Shown: positions 5,269 to 6,751 of the stretch, one piece after another | Layout: each line of letters begins with the position of its first letter | Position numbering within the stretch: position 1 is the stretch's first letter | Assembly: GCA_013331625.1 (NCBI GenBank) | Contig: DUGC01000100.1 | Span: 518 to 7,268 of the forward strand | Direction: 5' to 3' | Length of the DNA: 6,751 bases | Source of the DNA: Candidatus Iainarchaeum sp. | GTDB taxonomy: Archaea; Iainarchaeota; Iainarchaeia; Iainarchaeales; Iainarchaeaceae | The notes under the pieces: model-generated | Databases searched by the model: none | What the model was told of the DNA's origin: nothing | The model's input: the letters and a program-made list of their open reading frames with translations, nothing else | Program-made: the position numbers and the translations under genes

Positions 5269-6751
5269 GTTCTGCCCTTGCGGCAGGCCATCGGAATATT
5301 CGTATGCCCCCGCGTCCCATGCCGGCCCCTGCGGGCGGGCGGTTTTGGAGAAATCGTCTGAAAATCCTGTGCCGGAAAGGTTTTTTCCCATCCCGATTGC
5401 CATGCTGCCTGGCTTGAGCCTGAAATCATTGGCGGCAATGCCGAGGAAAACATCCTCCGGCTTAATTCCGCCATTTATTCCCTGCGGGCCTTCGGAGGGC
5501 GCTGATTTGGATGAGCCATTTAGATTGGCAATGATGTTATTGTTTGCAGATGTCCCTGTTAAATTGCCGTTGAACGAATAAAACCCCTGATCAGTAAAGA
5601 AAATATTGTTGTAAACCTGCCCGAAATCAGCGCTCCCCTTATTTGTGGAATAAGCAAACCGAAACCCATTTGGTGTCTGGTTGTAGGCGCCGTAAACTGT
5701 ATTGTTGTAAATTTTCACGCGGGGAATGTAGATATTTAGCTGGATGCGCGAATTCACGAATATATTATTGCGGAATGTCCAGTCCGAAAGGACTGCTTTC
5801 CCTGATGTGTCTTCCATGTTGCCGAACTGGCTGCCGCTGTCTTGTATGTAATTGCGCTCAAACACCACGTTCCTGCCCATGCATGACCTAGAGCCTGAGA
5901 AAGTCTGGATGATATCTGCATGATTGCCCCCGGTTGCATTCTGGTCTGATATGATGCGCAAAAACCTGTTATCGCTTATGAGCTGGTTTACGCCAAAAAC
6001 GCGCAAGGCATCCCAGCCCTTGCCGTCCCTGAAAACATTCATCACCACATTGTTGTCATGGCCGGTGACTGCAACCATCCCGTTGCCTACAGGTTCATAA
6101 AACACATTGTTCCTGATGAGGTTGAATGACGGCCCGCCCGTACCGTCCTCGCACACTTCATTGTCCATAATTTGCATGTGAATGCTCTGATGGCCCCGGG
6201 TGAATTCGCTGCCCTCAATTATATTATGGCTTGCTCCGCTCCCGTTCATTTCAAGGTCTGCCCCGATGACTTTTACGCCTGAAAGGAAGTGGTATTTGTG
6301 GTTGATGGCCAGTGTGGTGTTGATTGTGGTGCTGCCGGCGCCGGCCCCCGTTATGGAAATGAAGCTGCCCGCGCCCCCGTCCCTCACTGTCGTAAACCCC
6401 GCATAAGCGCCCTCGCTTATTTTGCATGTATCGCCAGCAACTGCGACATCGAGGCAGCCCTGGATCGACCCGTATTCCAGCGGGACGCACCTGACATTGG
6501 CAGGCGAGCAGCCTTCAGGGGACATTGCCCTGATTGCCGCCCTTGCAGTGCCTGTTGTGCCAAGGTCGTCTGTTACTGTAAGCGTTGCCATGTATGTTCC
6601 CGCGCTGCCGTAAGTGTGCGATGTATTGGCTCCGGTTCCTGTTGTTCCATCGCCAAAGCTCCATTGGTATGATATGGCCGTGCCATCAGGGTAGCTTGAT
6701 GCGGAAGCGTCGAACAAAACTGCAAGCGGGGTGCTGCCGGATGTTGGCGTG
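4804..6751 (-). CDS. PKD-domain beta-helix surface protein, 5'-truncated
   Basis: The frame is open from the window edge (first full codon 6750-6748) to TAG at 4804, giving 648 visible residues. The TTG at 6717 is internal, because the 11 codons before it read TPTSGSTPLAV, the usual opening of a PKD domain. Residues 1-76 are PKD (YQWSFGDG, TSHTYGSAGTYMATLTVTDD). Residues about 88-483 form a right-handed beta-helix. It begins GSIQGCLDVAVAGDTCKISEGAY, in the style of pectate-lyase or chondroitinase-B-like helices, with many NNxF/NNxV rungs, and ends DAGAYEY. Residues 494-524 are a TSP3-like repeat (DSDLDGVPDSFDRCP, VFGC), and about 525-648 are the module shared with the 919-3231 gene, ending PGF. 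The PKD domain and helix suggest extracellular polysaccharide or protein binding; no catalytic residues can be assigned. The signal peptide would lie outside the window. Confidence 0.88.
   Translation of the reverse strand, partial: TPTSGSTPLAVLFDASASSYPDGTAISYQWSFGDGTTGTGANTSHTYGSAGTYMATLTVTDDLGTTGTARAAIRAMSPEGCSPANVRCVPLEYGSIQGCLDVAVAGDTCKISEGAYAGFTTVRDGGAGSFISITGAGAGSTTINTTLAINHKYHFLSGVKVIGADLEMNGSGASHNIIEGSEFTRGHQSIHMQIMDNEVCEDGTGGPSFNLIRNNVFYEPVGNGMVAVTGHDNNVVMNVFRDGKGWDALRVFGVNQLISDNRFLRIISDQNATGGNHADIIQTFSGSRSCMGRNVVFERNYIQDSGSQFGNMEDTSGKAVLSDWTFRNNIFVNSRIQLNIYIPRVKIYNNTVYGAYNQTPNGFRFAYSTNKGSADFGQVYNNIFFTDQGFYSFNGNLTGTSANNNIIANLNGSSKSAPSEGPQGINGGIKPEDVFLGIAANDFRLKPGSMAIGMGKNLSGTGFSDDFSKTARPQGPAWDAGAYEYSDGLPQGQNDSDLDGVPDSFDRCPRTALAARAYVNVFGCSLPIAAKFDIKPDFNATDINGLNNLELGVFGAGKISYASKITLVKISARGDERLDIDTDLNITQSRVTLNQNNLPQLSQSATITLYNTSFKNPKILKDGVECTACRIAGYDRSAKTITFSVPGF
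4892..4935 (-). repeat. 44-bp tract identical to 1007-1050
   Basis: Direct-repeat partner of 1007-1050, 3885 bp away in the same orientation and frame. The pair brackets the 770-aa gene's upstream part and the whole ATPase gene. Confidence 0.93.

Noticed and set aside
6715..6717. TTG as the start codon of the PKD/beta-helix gene
   Set aside because: The frame stays open upstream to the window edge and encodes TPTSGSTPLAV, the expected first strand of the PKD domain, so the gene is 5'-truncated by the window.

Overview
The window looks archaeal, most likely from a small-genome DPANN-type lineage (Woesearchaeota, Pacearchaeota, Diapherotrites or Micrarchaeota-like); the exact phylum is inference. 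The evidence is an ATPase promoter whose TTTAAATA TATA box is centred about 26 nt from the ATG, which fits a leaderless archaeal transcript. The AAA_14/DUF4143 ATPase is of a kind common in archaea, and the surface proteins carry archaeal-style modules.

All four genes lie on the minus strand, so transcription runs from high to low coordinates. (1) 6751-4804 is a 5'-truncated secreted protein: PKD domain, right-handed beta-helix, thrombospondin type-3-like Ca-binding linker and a C-terminal module ending in PGF. (2) 4720-3431 is a complete AAA_14/DUF4143 ATPase with its own promoter and a near-perfect 20-bp palindrome. (3) 3231-919 is a complete 770-aa secreted protein: signal peptide, beta-helix, Ig-like domain, and the same TSP3-like linker and C-terminal module as gene 1. 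(4) 775-1 is a secreted LVIVD-repeat (beta-propeller-type) protein, 3'-truncated by the window edge and built from exact 150-bp repeats.

Three of the four genes encode extracellular repeat proteins, so this is a cell-surface or secreted-adhesin neighbourhood. The ATPase sits between two paralogous surface genes and appears separately regulated. No gene order here demonstrates one joint system. The strongest leads are the shared C-terminal module (about 70% identical between otherwise dissimilar proteins, with a 44-bp identical DNA tract), the palindromic operator candidate over the ATPase promoter, and the recently homogenised LVIVD blades. No rRNA, tRNA, CRISPR array or insertion sequence was seen.
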